A stretch of 64,000 nucleotides of DNA. It comes from Isoetes taiwanensis (Eukaryota > Streptophyta > Lycopodiopsida > Isoetales > Isoetaceae). Of the stretch, positions 36,807 to 47,323 are shown piece by piece; the stretch's first letter is position 1; the number at the start of each line of letters is the position of its first letter. A model generated the notes under the pieces. The model made no database searches, had not been told where the DNA came from, and saw only the letters and a list, made by a program, of their open reading frames with translations. The stretch is taken from assembly GCA_021234155.1 (NCBI GenBank), contig JAJEKV010000047.1:2344494-2408493 (forward strand), read 5' to 3'. The translations under genes and the position numbers were made by a program.

Positions 36807-38651
36807 TCAAGAAAGACACTGCCTCTTAAGAATTCGTATGACAGCAGACAAATCAAATTTTAGGCCCGGGTAATTACCTTTTTCAAGTGTCCTGTAAACA
36901 GCACGTCCAATATCTCTTCCCTTGAAGCCTTTTTCAATAAATGCCTGCATGAGCTTAGACAAGTCTTCAGCAGCCGCGACAGGGTTAGTGTGTACATAAA
37001 GGTGTGGCATAACCTGCGAAATTATTACGTTTCTGGCCCAATGATAAGGCCTGCAGGCTTCAGCATGCACATACTTGGATATGTGAAATGGCAATTTATC
37101 ACGTTTGTCATAATGGTACGTTTGAAAAATTCCGTGATATGGATCCAAGATGACAATTGTCATATTTAGGAAGTTGGCTTTCCTTCCTTTGCTTTCCAGC
37201 CCAATGTGATTTCCCCAATACACTGTTTCATCCTCAATTTTTAGGTAGCTGAGATTGTAGATTGTGCCCAATAAGCTGTCACTGTCTTGGAGCCCAAGAG
37301 CTTTTCTGATATAGCAATTATTGAAGCTGAGTAGGTCATGGAATAATTTAAGGGCTAAACTTAGCTATTTGGCGATTTTTTGGCACATTTTCAAAAAAAA
37401 TTGGCTAAAGTGAATGGAAAAAATTGGAAAAAAAATAATAATTTTAGCTTAACTTTTTTCGGGACTGCACCAATCCTGGAGCTCTTTAGCCAAACGCTAG
37501 AAAGTAAGAGAGTGAGATTTTGTATTGTTTAGCTAAGACATAGAAACTTTTAGAATGAATTTCGAGCTAGTTTAGCTAATATCATTCTAGTTTATATGAA
37601 ATATATGATTAGTAGTTTAGTTTCTAGCATTATGAATTAATTTGAGTCTTAGACTTTGCTAGTTAGCATTATTTTAGAATGTTTTCACAAAGAAAATGAC
37701 TAAAATAAGTGGAATATATTGAAAAAATGTATTGTAATTTGGCTTCACATTTTCTGTTGGCCACACCATAGAAATTTTTGGGATGATGTTTGGGTTGGTT
37801 TAGCTAAACGCTAGAAAGTATGAGAGGAAAAATATGTACAGTTTAGCTAAACCACAGAAAGTTTTGGGATTCATATCGAGTAAGTTTAGCTAAAGTCATT
37901 CTGGCTAATAAGAAATATGCGATTAGTAATTTATTCCCTGGAGTAGGTCATCCATATATCTGCTGGTGTCAGCAAAGGCAGCAGCCTCTTTGTACATGCC
38001 GGCTCGGACGAGTTTGAGAATAAATTGTAGCTCGAACCATGCCAAGTACAAATTGCACCAGGCTGGGCTACTAGAGAATCCCATGGGGATTCCCTTAACC
38101 TGTCTCCATATCCTGCTACCCATCCGTAGGTAACAGTTTAGCAGCAGCCAAGAGTTCATATTAACAAAGGTTTTTTCACTAATGCAAACCCAGTTATTGC
38201 TTTCTGGTTTTGTGTGTCTCCACATGACCTTAACCAGCCCACTATCACCAATCTTATACCATAGGTTGTTGTTGGAGTGCTTTTTATTTTGATGCTTCCA
38301 TATACTAGATATGACATTTTCCATGACTTTGCAAATACCGTCTTGCCCCTCGAGGGGGATATTTTCATAACACTTAGTCACATCTGCCACAAAAACATCC
38401 ATAATCTTATCGGGTAGATTGCATGTAACATCATATATAGAGTTTATTATCCAAGAAGCACGGATCTTGTGCTTTTGGAAAAAGTTAAACTTGGCCAGCC
38501 TCTCTTCGCATATACTTGGCCAGAGGTCGCTCAGATTACTGAGACAAGCTGCAACTAAAGAGGCCAGTTGCGAAAAAATAGAGTCATGTGCGCTAGTAAT
38601 CCATCTATAACTGTTTTTGTGGGCTTTAAAGATCCCCACAAATAGAGTCAT
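36807..38651 (-). pseudogene. Penelope-like element (PLE) reverse transcriptase, interrupted
   Basis: Two minus frames, 38651-37923 and 37271-36807, form one RT split by a 601-bp insertion. The first has FKAHKNSYRWITSAHDSIFS (the PLE-type KxHK...R.I.S. block), then VADVTKCYENIPL (motif A, catalytic Asp), KGIPMGFSSSPAWCNLYLAW followed by FE (motif B), and RYMDDLL (motif C). The second has GLESKGRKANFLNMTIVILD and a distal YHYDKRDKLPFHISKY segment, which match PLE thumb positions after the palm. No GIY-YIG endonuclease is seen on either side. The distance between motifs A and B is long, about 87 residues. PLEs share ancestry with telomerase RT. The 5' side is truncated near a 64-base tandem duplication. 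EN-lacking PLEs and the cellular rvt genes are the alternatives. Confidence 0.8.
37340..37940. mobile_element. 601-bp non-autonomous insertion with 11-bp target duplication
   Basis: GAGTAGGTCAT occurs at 37329-37339 and 37941-37951, on both sides. Within the RT the two flanks are the same codons, so this is a target duplication. Ends are inverted: GGAATAATTTA at the left, and the complement of AATTTATTCCC at the right. The inside consists of two diverged copies of about 300 bp, each containing GTTTAGCTAA / ACGCTAGAAAGTA and ending GAAATAT..GATTAGTA. A duplication of 9-11 bp with short inverted ends suggests a Mutator-like MITE; no transposase is present. Confidence 0.8.
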
Positions 38652-38699
38652 GTGCGCTAGTAATCCATCTATAACTGTTTTTGTGGGCTTTAAAGATCC
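38577..38699. repeat. 64-bp-period tandem duplication at the RT 5' end
   Basis: A stretch of 59 bases starting AATAGAGTCATGTGCG occurs at 38577 and again at 38641 with no difference I can see. It duplicates RT codons for the KAHKN block. Confidence 0.9.
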
Positions 38700-38749
38700 A
38701 TCTATATGTTATGATATATATATATATATATATATCATAACATATATAT

Positions 38750-38955
38750 GTTCTTATGTTTGTCCTCCTGAATCCGGCCGTTGATCCGAGATCCGACGGC
38801 TCACGTGGCTTTGGGACGTATCCTATGGCCCAGATGGCTTGGGAGTTTGTGACCGATTATATGTAAGCGATCCTACGGTCCAGGTTGATCTGATCCTGAC
38901 CGTCGGTCCGAGATCCTACGGCTCACGTTGCTTTAGATATATCCTACATGATCCT
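38750..38955 (+). repeat. Direct repeat copy 2 flanking the Penelope-like region
   Basis: Nearly the same sequence and orientation as 34011-34228. It is preceded by a perfect AT palindrome (ATGTTATGATATAT...ATATATCATAACAT, about 38706-38744). Confidence 0.85.
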
Positions 38956-39071
38956 ACGGTCCAGATTGATCATAATCCTTGGTCCAAGATCCTACGGCTC
39001 ACATTGCATGCTCGGGCCTTGGTATTTTCAACAAATCTTAAGGAAAGGCTTTTAAAATTTTTTATGTTATT

Positions 39072-39133
39072 GGGGAGATTCGAACCCTGGTCATTAACCC
39101 CCCAGCCCCCCATTCTAACCACTAGACCAGGCA
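39072..39133 (-). repeat. tRNA-derived SINE head
   Basis: On the minus strand TGGTCTAGTGGTTAGAATGG (39129-39110) matches the pol III A box and GGTTCGAATCT (39086-39076) the B box, 20-30 bases apart as in tRNA genes. A proper acceptor stem and anticodon stem do not form, and the sequence continues into an A/T-rich tail (AATAACATAAAAAATTTTA). It is therefore a SINE or tRNA pseudogene, not a working tRNA gene. Confidence 0.75.
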
Positions 39134-39179
39134 TTAATTCCATGAATAATTTATGTTTCAAATATACTTAAAGATAATG

Positions 39180-39900
39180 CTCTAATTAAGATAAAATAGA
39201 AATAGTTCAAGAAAGTTCTAGAAAGTTCTGGAGGCTCTAGAAAGTTCTAAAATCTTCTAGAATGTTCTAGAAAATTCTAGAATTCTAAAATGTTTTGGAA
39301 TATAAAAGAATCTAGGGGGGATATAAGAGAATCCTTCCAGAAAGTCCCAAATTGTTCTAATAAGTTCTAGAATGTAAGGGAATCTTCGGGAATGTAAGGA
39401 AATAGGGAAATACTTCCAGAAAGTTCTAGAATGTTTTGAAAGTTTCAGAATGTTCCAGAAAGTTCTAGAATGTTCTAGAAATTTGTAGAATGTAAGGGAA
39501 TCCAGGAGAATTAAAGGGAATCTAAGGAAATCTCATAAATTATAAGAGAATCTAGGAAGATATTTACAAGTCTAAAGGAATCTCTTAAAATCTAGTTGAA
39601 TCTAAGGGAATCTTCATAATATCTAAGGGAATCTAAAAAAATCTTGATGAAATCTTAGAGTTTTTTTAAGATTTTGCAAAGAGCCACAATAGAATGTTCT
39701 AGAATGTTTCATAATAAAGGTATACAATATAAATCTTGAAAAAAAAATGTTCTAGATGCTCAAAATGTTGCACAGATCCAAGATAGATTATTTTGGAAGG
39801 TTTTAAATGCTCATAGGTAAGCACCTCAATCAAAATAGAAAACTCTAAGAGAATCTAAGGGAATCTTCATGAATGCTAAATATAGTACATAGAATGCTGA
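39180..39900. repeat. GTTCTAGAA / GAATCT repeat array, third locus
   Basis: The left part is dominated by AGAAAGTTCTAGAATGTTCTAGAA words, which resemble arrays of heat-shock elements (nGAAnnTTCn). The right part returns to the GGGAATCT word family found at 3690 and 33165. Confidence 0.8.
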
Positions 39901-39952
39901 AGAATATAAAAGAATACTAAAATTGGAACTTGCACTGACGTGTTAAATTTCT

Positions 39953-39955
<3 letters not shown>

Positions 39956-40046
<91 letters not shown>
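39956..40046. repeat. (TA)n microsatellite, Helitron target
   Basis: Alternating TA run that ends exactly at the CTAG terminus of the Helitron. A shorter AT run abuts the other end at 50243. Confidence 0.95.
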
Positions 40047-40047
<1 letters not shown>

Positions 40048-40150
40048 TAGCAAACGTGTGCCCGGCGATGCCGGGCAGTCGAGGAAGAGCGTGTGTGCGT
40101 GCAAAAATAATATTGAGATTATGTGTGCTCGACAATGCCAGGCAATTGAG
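40047..40150 (-). repeat. Helitron 3' terminus with hairpin and a second decayed hairpin
   Basis: TGCCCGGC-GAT-GCCGGGCA (40059-40077) is a perfect stem with a 3-nt loop, followed on the minus strand by 8 nt and CTAG. About 60 bases inside, 40115-40150 reads like the same segment with several changes (TGTGCTCGACAATGCCAGGC), indicating a duplicated terminus. Confidence 0.85.
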
Positions 40151-40439
40151 GTTGTGTATTCAGCAAGTGCAATGAAAGAAAGTGAAAATACTGTTGAAAT
40201 GACATTGTGTTAAAAGGAAAGTCAAACTCATTGGATGGAGCGTGTGATTTTTGGCGTTGTATAGTGAAGTTACGCATATGGCTTATAAACAAACAAACGA
40301 CTCTTCAATGCCTCACTAAACAAAATTTTGATCAAGGCCTTCTATTGTAAGAGTGAAAATGCACTATACAATGGGATTAAATACTTCCTTGTATACAACA
40401 TTTGCCGTATCATTATGTCCATCTCGATTGCCTCGGTGT

Positions 40440-42536
40440 TGTTTATAAGAACCTTTATTCTATCGGGGCTTTGGACTCTTGACATAGCCACATAAAAGCT
40501 GTCCATGAGAAAATCTTTGGATTAGGTAAGTACAAACCAACTCGCTCCATGGTTTGCCCTTGTGCCTTGTTGATCGTCATAGCAAATCTTTGGTCGGATT
40601 GGAAATTGCGGTCTCTCAAATTGAAATGGCAATTACGAATCGTAGGGTTTAGAGGAATCCTAGGTATAAAAACTCTTGATCCCACATTCTTTCCGTGACC
40701 ACCTCGGCATCAATTACCTTATTTCCCAAGTGGCGTATAATTAGGCGCGTGCCATTGAGAAGACCTAGGCGATTTGAGATGGATCGTATCGGCATTACAA
40801 TCATGCCCTCCTTCAAGACTAACTTATGTTGAGGCATACCACTTGGATTTGAGTGTTCAAGAACTCAATTGGATATGTGTCGATCTCCTCATCATCGATG
40901 CAACGATCGACACTTAGACATATCTTTGATTCTCGGGTAGCATGTGCGCAACTTTCATATTGATCTCATCTACATCATCATTTAGTGGTGTAAGAATGGC
41001 ACGCTTTGTCCAATATTCCACATTGTTAAAGTTGTGCTCGATATTTGGATATGTTACTTTAATAAGGTCATCTACATTTTGGGAGTTCAAGCACATTTCA
41101 TCGGGCAACCTTACGTAATCAACCCCAATGTCATCAAAAGTTGTCTCACGGCCATCTCCAAGTCTCAAGACCCGATCACGCAAGCATTTCTTTGTCTTTT
41201 CGATTTTCTCCAATTAGTCCCATCACTCTCATGTTGATTGTTAAGCGGGTGCACCTTGGCGTTGGTCCATAGGTGTGACTGTTGGCGTCGCATCAACTAT
41301 CGTGCCGGCTACCCCTTCTAACAAGCTGGCAAAACTTGCGAAAGTCTCCTCAAGCACAATGGGGATACCACCAAATGGCTTGTCACAACCTTTAAGGAAT
41401 CGCAATGTTCTATCCAATGTCTCAAACACATGCCTATGCATCATAGGGGCCTCATCCCAAATAATTAAGCTCGTTTCCCTTATCGGCTTTGCAATGTCAT
41501 CCCCACGGTTAATACTACACATCATGATTCATGCATATTGATTGGAATCCTAAACAGGGAGTGTCTTTGTGCGACCACCTTTTAGTAATGTTGATGCTAT
41601 CCCCGAGCGAAGCAAGCGGCTAAGGCAATCTTTCCTCTTGCTTCATAAATATGCCGGCATTGCATTGTAGAATCGTCTTTCTGTTCCACCAGGCCCATCT
41701 ATAAAGAACACACCGTCCCTCCCCTGCATAACACACTCCACAATGACACGATCAAAGATTTCACGTTGATCTGCATTTAAGCGTGCCACGTACTCATCGA
41801 TTTGACGTGCGTCCTCATAAAAATATTCTTACGCAAGGAAGGGCGTAGTCATCTCTTCTTACGTAGAGGTGCGTCAAAACCAAATTGAGCCATAGACTTT
41901 CCAAGATCCCTCATGTGCATCTCAATCTCACGGAGCGCTTTCTTGTACAACACATCATTGGCTTCTAAATTGTCATTCCCTGTAGCTCTTCTCATCTCAT
42001 GCAAATAATCCTCCACCATATAGTCCCTCATCTCCATCCACAGGTCCTTTGCATTACTGGTGTTACAATTGAGTAGCAGGGTGGCAAACATGTGTCGCAA
42101 TTCTTTTGGACTCTGCCATGTGGCTGCCTCTTGCAAGCATGCAAGCCATTCATTGTCATCATCAGAACAATACCACCCCGGACTTCTTTGCTTCTTTAAG
42201 CGTGGAGCACATATGACCATCTACCATCTTGGATCATCAAAGCTAGTAGGGCGGGGACCTTTGTTAGAAGCATCTTGTGAGTAGAAGCGTTCACCCTCAC
42301 GGTGTAACAAAGTACATACGGCCAATAGTCTTGAGCTTTTGTACACGGCTTCTTTCAACCCAGTTTTTAGAAGATGCATCCCATGTAAACTTCTTGGGAA
42401 AGTCGTGGTATAGCAAGGCACGTGCCTCTGCGTTACCACTTGCATTCATTTCAAAGAACTTAGTCGAGTTGTCGCGCGATATTCTTGTTCTTGATCTCCT
42501 CCAATGACATACCATCATTGAAGCAAGCGGTTTGCT
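40440..42536 (-). pseudogene. Helitron helicase domain (Pif1-like SF1B), frameshifted
   Basis: Minus text follows the expected order. First come LLYHDFPKKFTWDASSKNWV and IGRMYFVTP. Next is GVFFIDGPGGT (start of Walker A at about 41690), after which the frame breaks: the GTGKT codons lack one G, so the read is GGTERR. Then follow IASTLLKGGRT, SLIIWDEAPMMHR (Walker B), LRDRVLRLGDGRE, YPNIEHNFNN, KEGMIVMPIRSIS with GLLNGTRLI, and QRFAMTINKAQGQT. The final FSHGQL / FYVAMSRV motif is split by another shift near 40495. Several stops also lie between 41530 and 41830. An intact domain unwinds DNA during rolling-circle transposition. Confidence 0.88.
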
Positions 42537-42537
42537 C

Positions 42538-44949
42538 TTAGGGTAAGTGTCTTTGCAAGCCTTTGTATGCTTGGCTACGTTCTTTGTAAACCATAGCCAA
42601 GAATCCTCGGCGGGACTCTTGGGCAGAGTAATAGCGAGCATTCAGAAATTGTTCAACTTCATTCTGGCCTACAGTGGATGCAGCTATTCTATTAGTACTT
42701 GGAGCATAACTGGTGGATGCACCTTCTCTAGATGTCGTGTCTCCGTCAGCCTCCAGCATGTAAGAAATCATGTCCGGTCCTTTGTACACATATTTATACA
42801 AATACTTCACAGATCTGATATCAGCACATATCTCCACATTGATGTGGCACTTGAAATAAGATGTCAACCATGGATTATATGGAACAACCCATCGATTGTC
42901 CAAACCATTCTCGGCCTACATAGCAATAATATTTAGCACTATGAGCATTGTTAAAATTGAAGGAGAGACGAATGCTACAATCTTTAATCTACGTACCTCA
43001 CGACCGTCACGTCTACGGCGATACAAAGGGTAGCCTTTGTTGACTATTGTAGCTGGGCACCACTCTCGAGGAAAGCGCTTTGAGCATTTTCCATCCTTCA
43101 TGCATTTCTGATTCGGTCGGTCTTCTCCACATGGACCATGCATCATTAAACGCGTGACAGTCTCATGAAGTTCAGGATGGCAACTTTCGTCAGGAATTTC
43201 TGCACACACTATCTTGTCAAAATCCTCCGGGGTCCTCGGTTTGTCGGCATGGTCAAGGATAATAAGCATGTGCACATGTGGAAGACCTCTTTTCTGAAAT
43301 TCAATGACATGGACTTTGCCAATGAGCTTTCCAAAAATCTGCTCAACGGTCAAGAGTTCCAACAACCTTTTTTTCTTCATCTCAAACACCCTTGCTATCA
43401 AATCGGGGCGATCAGAAGCGGTCTGGCCTGGTAGTAATTCTCTTTGCACCTCTTCCCAATTTGAATTAGCTGTCATCGTTATAAATAAATCTGGCTTCCC
43501 TAATGCACGTACCATAGCCATAGCATCCTGATACAACTGGCGCATATAACGCGGAGAACCAACATAGGAGCTTGGAAGTATGACCTTGCGACCAATAGTG
43601 GAAGCATCATCGCCAATATGATCCATAATTCCTTGCACGGATTCTACAACTATATCCCTCTGATGGGTCTCATGATATTGCAGACGATTCTGCTCCATCT
43701 TGGCAAACATGTCACATATGTATTCGTGAAAAAGTCTCCCTACGGTATGAAGTGGAGATGTACCACTATCTTCTCGCGAATAGAGATGGTAATTGTAGAA
43801 GTCCATGATTGTCACATGTTGTTCTCTGCTACCCTGTCTATGCTCCTTTGGAATCCCCAGATGCCACCCATCGGTCCCCTTCGGGAACATCAAGACATAG
43901 TGCAAAGGATCATATGATGAATGTAGCGCACTTATCCTTTGTAATGGTCCGCTTAGAGTGTGCAAGATAATGTCACGTTGCCCATCACATGGTCTACTAC
44001 TATCTGGCATAAGCACCGCAACCTCACTTTCCATAGGAGCATTCCACTGCCTTCTTGTTGGGTTGTTGACATCACATGATGGTATGCGGAACCTAAGATC
44101 CATCATTGGAAATTGCCCCATAGCGCGTGTTGCCGTATTAAAAATCTTCACAAATGGATTAATCTCAAACATCATTTGTTGTATTCGCCGCATGATGTCA
44201 TCGTGCATCCCTCGTGTTCTCACATCATTCAACTCCTCATACCAGGTTTTCCTATGCTCCAACTGGTTCTCAAACCCATCCATGATGTATATCTGGGCGA
44301 ACTTAGGTTGTTCTTGTGGCCCAGGCAATAATGATCCCATCCTATGACACAGTCTTCCATTCACTCGAAAGCAATATGCCCCTCCATGGGCATTGGCAAA
44401 GTCTTCATCAACACGTACACCTAAGGATGCAAAGGAGAACATGTTGTTGTATTTTCTAATATTGGTCCGAAATAGTTTGGACACTGCATCATCTCCCAAA
44501 CACAATCCTCTAAGCCAGCTTGGAAGTTCGGGAAAATGCGCCAATTGAATTTGGCCTTTACCACAACATGCGCCTCTCCTCTCGTACGCCCAATGCTTTG
44601 CAGCACATCCCTCACACTCAACATCCATTACTCCGAAGTCAGATCTGGCTGGTAGATCCATGGTCCAAGCAGCCCTGTAAAGGCGGGGTTTAGGATCTTC
44701 CTGCTGCCCTTGACGGCGTGCTTTAAACTTTGCCATACGCCGCCTATGTAAACGCCTTCTTCTGGCGTTTGGGGTCTCCTGCCCTGGGGGTGTCTTGTAC
44801 GAAGGATGGTTAGCAATATGTTGTGGAGTGTCATACATTCTTGGTCTTCCAACACCTCTCTGTTGTGGTGGAGTTGCAAAGTCATCGTCATGTGACAAAT
44901 TGCCATCCGAATCTGTGTATTCCCCTGCTGAAGAGTGCATCGGCTGCAT
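42538..44949 (-). pseudogene. Helitron Rep domain with one 81-bp intron
   Basis: The first exon, 44949-42997, gives 650 codons: a basic N terminus (LHRRRMAKFKARRQGQQ), a Cys-rich region (CEGCAAKHWA), the helitron-like N domain (LHPLHYVLMFPKG-like text YDPLHYVLMFPKGTDGWHLG), and SSYVGSPRYMRQLYQDAMAM. The HUH nuclease motif follows at about 43280-43260 (GLPHVHMLI). A phase-0 intron, 42996-42916 (GTACGT...TATGTAG), follows GREV codons. The next exon, 42915-42538, starts AENGLDNRWVVPYNPWLTSY and reaches KYLYKYVYKG, the two-tyrosine catalytic motif. The frame then shifts at about 42540. Rep cuts and joins single strands at the element ends. The Rep exons are open and look better kept than the helicase, so the frame as a whole is marked as a pseudogene because of the downstream breaks. 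Confidence 0.9.
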
Positions 44950-45260
44950 AGCAACTGAGGAGCTCGAGGGATTGCATGACCCTATAAAATACAGTTGACA
45001 ATGTTAGAACATGTATGCTGTTAGTATGCTAAAGATATCTATTATACTCTACAAATACCTTCCGCGAGGTTTTGGGTTGGGAACCCAACTTGAGGGCAAC
45101 CGTTTGAGGTGCCTATATACATCTCGGTTGGTGTCCTTTATGCGTGTTGGTGTCATTTGCTGTGAGGCTCCGATAGAAGCTCTAGATGGTGTCGTTGCTT
45201 GTGCTACAACACTTACCCCTGTGACATGTTAAATGATGTCAAGCTCGAAGTGACAAACAC

Positions 45261-46550
45261 TCAAAAGCATACTACAAAATGGCAAAGCATTGCAGATATA
45301 CCTTCAGCATCTATTGCATGCTGTATTGCACGTGCCTTGCATACCGCCCTAGACTTTGCAATTCTTCGTCGATGCAAACGCCTTTTCCTTTGTGTCTGAC
45401 TTTCATTTGGAGGAGTTACGTACGAAGGGTTAGTCACCACATTTGGAGGAGTGATGTTGTTTGATGATAGCTGCACTTGGCTTGACATGGTGGAAGTAGT
45501 ATCAATTACGCCATATGGCATCAGCACGCGTGTTACTTCACTCACTTGAGTCACCCCACTTGAAAGTTCCACTTGGCTAGATGTGTTAATAGTCACATCA
45601 ACTGCACCTTCTGGTGTCGATAGTTTTGTTACGCCGCCACCTCGTGCCACCGGGGTTGAGGTGCCTTCAGTCTCGAAAGCCCTCTGAATTTCACGTGCCT
45701 TGCATACCGCCCTAGACTTTGCAATTCTTCGTCGGTGCAAACGCCTTTTCCTTTGTGTCTGACTTTCATTTGGAGGAGTTATGTAGGATGGGTTGCTTGC
45801 CACCTCCGGAGGCGTGAGGGTTGTTTTTGGAAACCTCGCTACTTTTGATTGGCTTGGAGTTCCAATCGTCATAGGTGTTGGCACGGTGGTCACTCCTGCA
45901 AAGGTTCATAGAACACAACATTTGAAGAGTGTTGAGTACACCCAATCATCAGAGTGAATATAATACATACCTTCTCCACACGATGCATTTTCCACTTGGC
46001 TATATGTGTTAATAGTCACATCAACTGCACCTTCTGGTGTCGATAGTTGTGTTACGCCGCCACCTCGTGCCACCGGGGTTGAGGTGCCTTCAGTCTCGAA
46101 AGCCCTCTGAATTTCACGTGCCTTGCATACCGCCCTAGACTTTGCAATTCTTGCCGTCGATTGCAAGCGCCTTTTCCTTTTGTGTCGACTTTCATTTGGA
46201 GGAGTTATGTAGGATGGGTTGCTTGCCACCTCGGGGGCGTGGCGGTTGTTTTTGGAAACCTCGCTACTTTTGATTGGCTTGGAGTTCCATTAAATTGAGG
46301 AGGTGTTGGCACGGTGGTCACTCGCAAATGTTCATAAAACACAACATTTGAAGAGTGTGGAGTACAACCAATCATCAGAGTGGATATAATACATACCTTC
46401 TCCACACGATGCATTTTGAATACCACTCTCCAAGCATATGGACTTAGCAATTGGCTCCATTTTATCGTGCAATTGCTTCCTCTTACGAATTGGTTCATCT
46501 CGTGTAGTAGCATAGAACGGGCTACTTTCCATGTTAGGTGTCACCACACC
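45261..46550 (-). other. Triplicated Rep N-terminal-like exons upstream of the Helitron Rep
   Basis: A module encoding NPSYxTPPNESQTQRKRRLH and RRRIAKSRAVCKAREIQ occurs three times (about 45331-45449, 45694-45811, 46117-46230), separated by 363 and 423 bases. The related sequence NPSYVTPP/HPSYKTPPGQ...LHRRRMAKFKARRQ is at the start of the Rep exon itself, so this is a repeated basic leader. The linker STPVARGGGVTKLSTPEGAV is duplicated too, and a further stretch at 45905-45995 recurs at 46332-46430 with a CAACATTTGAAGAGTG landmark. Intron-like breaks lie between copies. The basic, Arg-rich text resembles a nuclear-localisation or DNA-binding leader; function is inference. A frameshift marks the third copy (LQSTARIAKS). 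Confidence 0.7.
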
Positions 46551-47008
46551 CCCTTGGGCAATGTCTACTGTGGTAATAGTATCCTCGAGCCCTTCTTCCC
46601 GTGGCGGGGAGGCGGGTACAGCGGCCTTTTTCCACGTCTCCCCATTAAGTCACTCCACGTTCAAGTTCCTACACAAACAAACATTTGTGCAAACTACCAT
46701 TGAGTGAAACGTATTGCACGCCTTGTACACAACTCAAGTACATGCGATTGTAAAAGCTTGGCAACTTCAATTAATGTGAGCATCATATCCTTTCGAAGAA
46801 AATCTATAGACATGCAATGACGTAGATGGTTGGAGGCAAGCAATATAACTCGTAGAATGGAGCTGAGAAATACAACCCAGAATACATCACTATTTAATGA
46901 AGTAGTCAAAGTCAAAGCCACATATGGACTCCCATTGCTACAGTGGAACAAACATCATAAACATAGATTCCCACTTGGCTTTTAGTTTCATTGTCCTAGG
47001 CCTAATAA
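46551..47008. other. Helitron interior, no supported gene
   Basis: A few short frames only. A G-rich block around 46590-46615 encodes no motif. Confidence 0.4.
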
Positions 47009-47323
47009 TTATCCGCCGCTTGATGCAAATAGCGGAATGGTCGACCCTCCAACGACAATCCACTTGGTCGGGCGCCAGAGGTACTTCTCCCCCTTCTTGT
47101 GCCCCTTTGCGACAATGACCTCCCATGGTTTTGCATCCAAGTCAAGCTCACAACTTCGCTTCTTTAGATAAGCGGAGAGCTTGTCCCTAAAACGGGGTCT
47201 ATAACTCCGTATGGACTTGAGCACCTTAAAGACAACCCCATTGCAAAGGCCAATGTGGTACCTTCCACTATCATCACTCATCACAGCTAATCGCCACCGC
47301 ACGTTATCCATCTGTACAACCAT
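47009..47323 (-). CDS. Small unidentified Helitron-borne ORF (104 codons)
   Basis: An open minus frame starts MVVQMDNVRWRLAVMSDDSG and continues HIGLCNGVVFKVLKSIRSYR, then DLDAKPWEVIVAKGHKKGEK, YLWRPTKWIVVGGS. Composition is ordinary and coding-like, with many Trp and Lys. It sits upstream of the Rep leader in the direction of transcription. The alternating beta-strand text would fit a small OB or B3-like fold, but I see no diagnostic motif and make no functional claim. It could be a captured host exon or an original Helitron accessory gene. Confidence 0.4.
   Translation of the reverse strand: MVVQMDNVRWRLAVMSDDSGRYHIGLCNGVVFKVLKSIRSYRPRFRDKLSAYLKKRSCELDLDAKPWEVIVAKGHKKGEKYLWRPTKWIVVGGSTIPLFASSGG

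Noticed and set aside
39072-39133. A functional tRNA gene
   Set aside because: A and B boxes exist but acceptor and anticodon stems do not form; better explained as a SINE head.
43165-44347. Plus-strand frames of 70-130 codons opposite the Helitron Rep
   Set aside because: Antisense shadows of a well-supported Rep exon.
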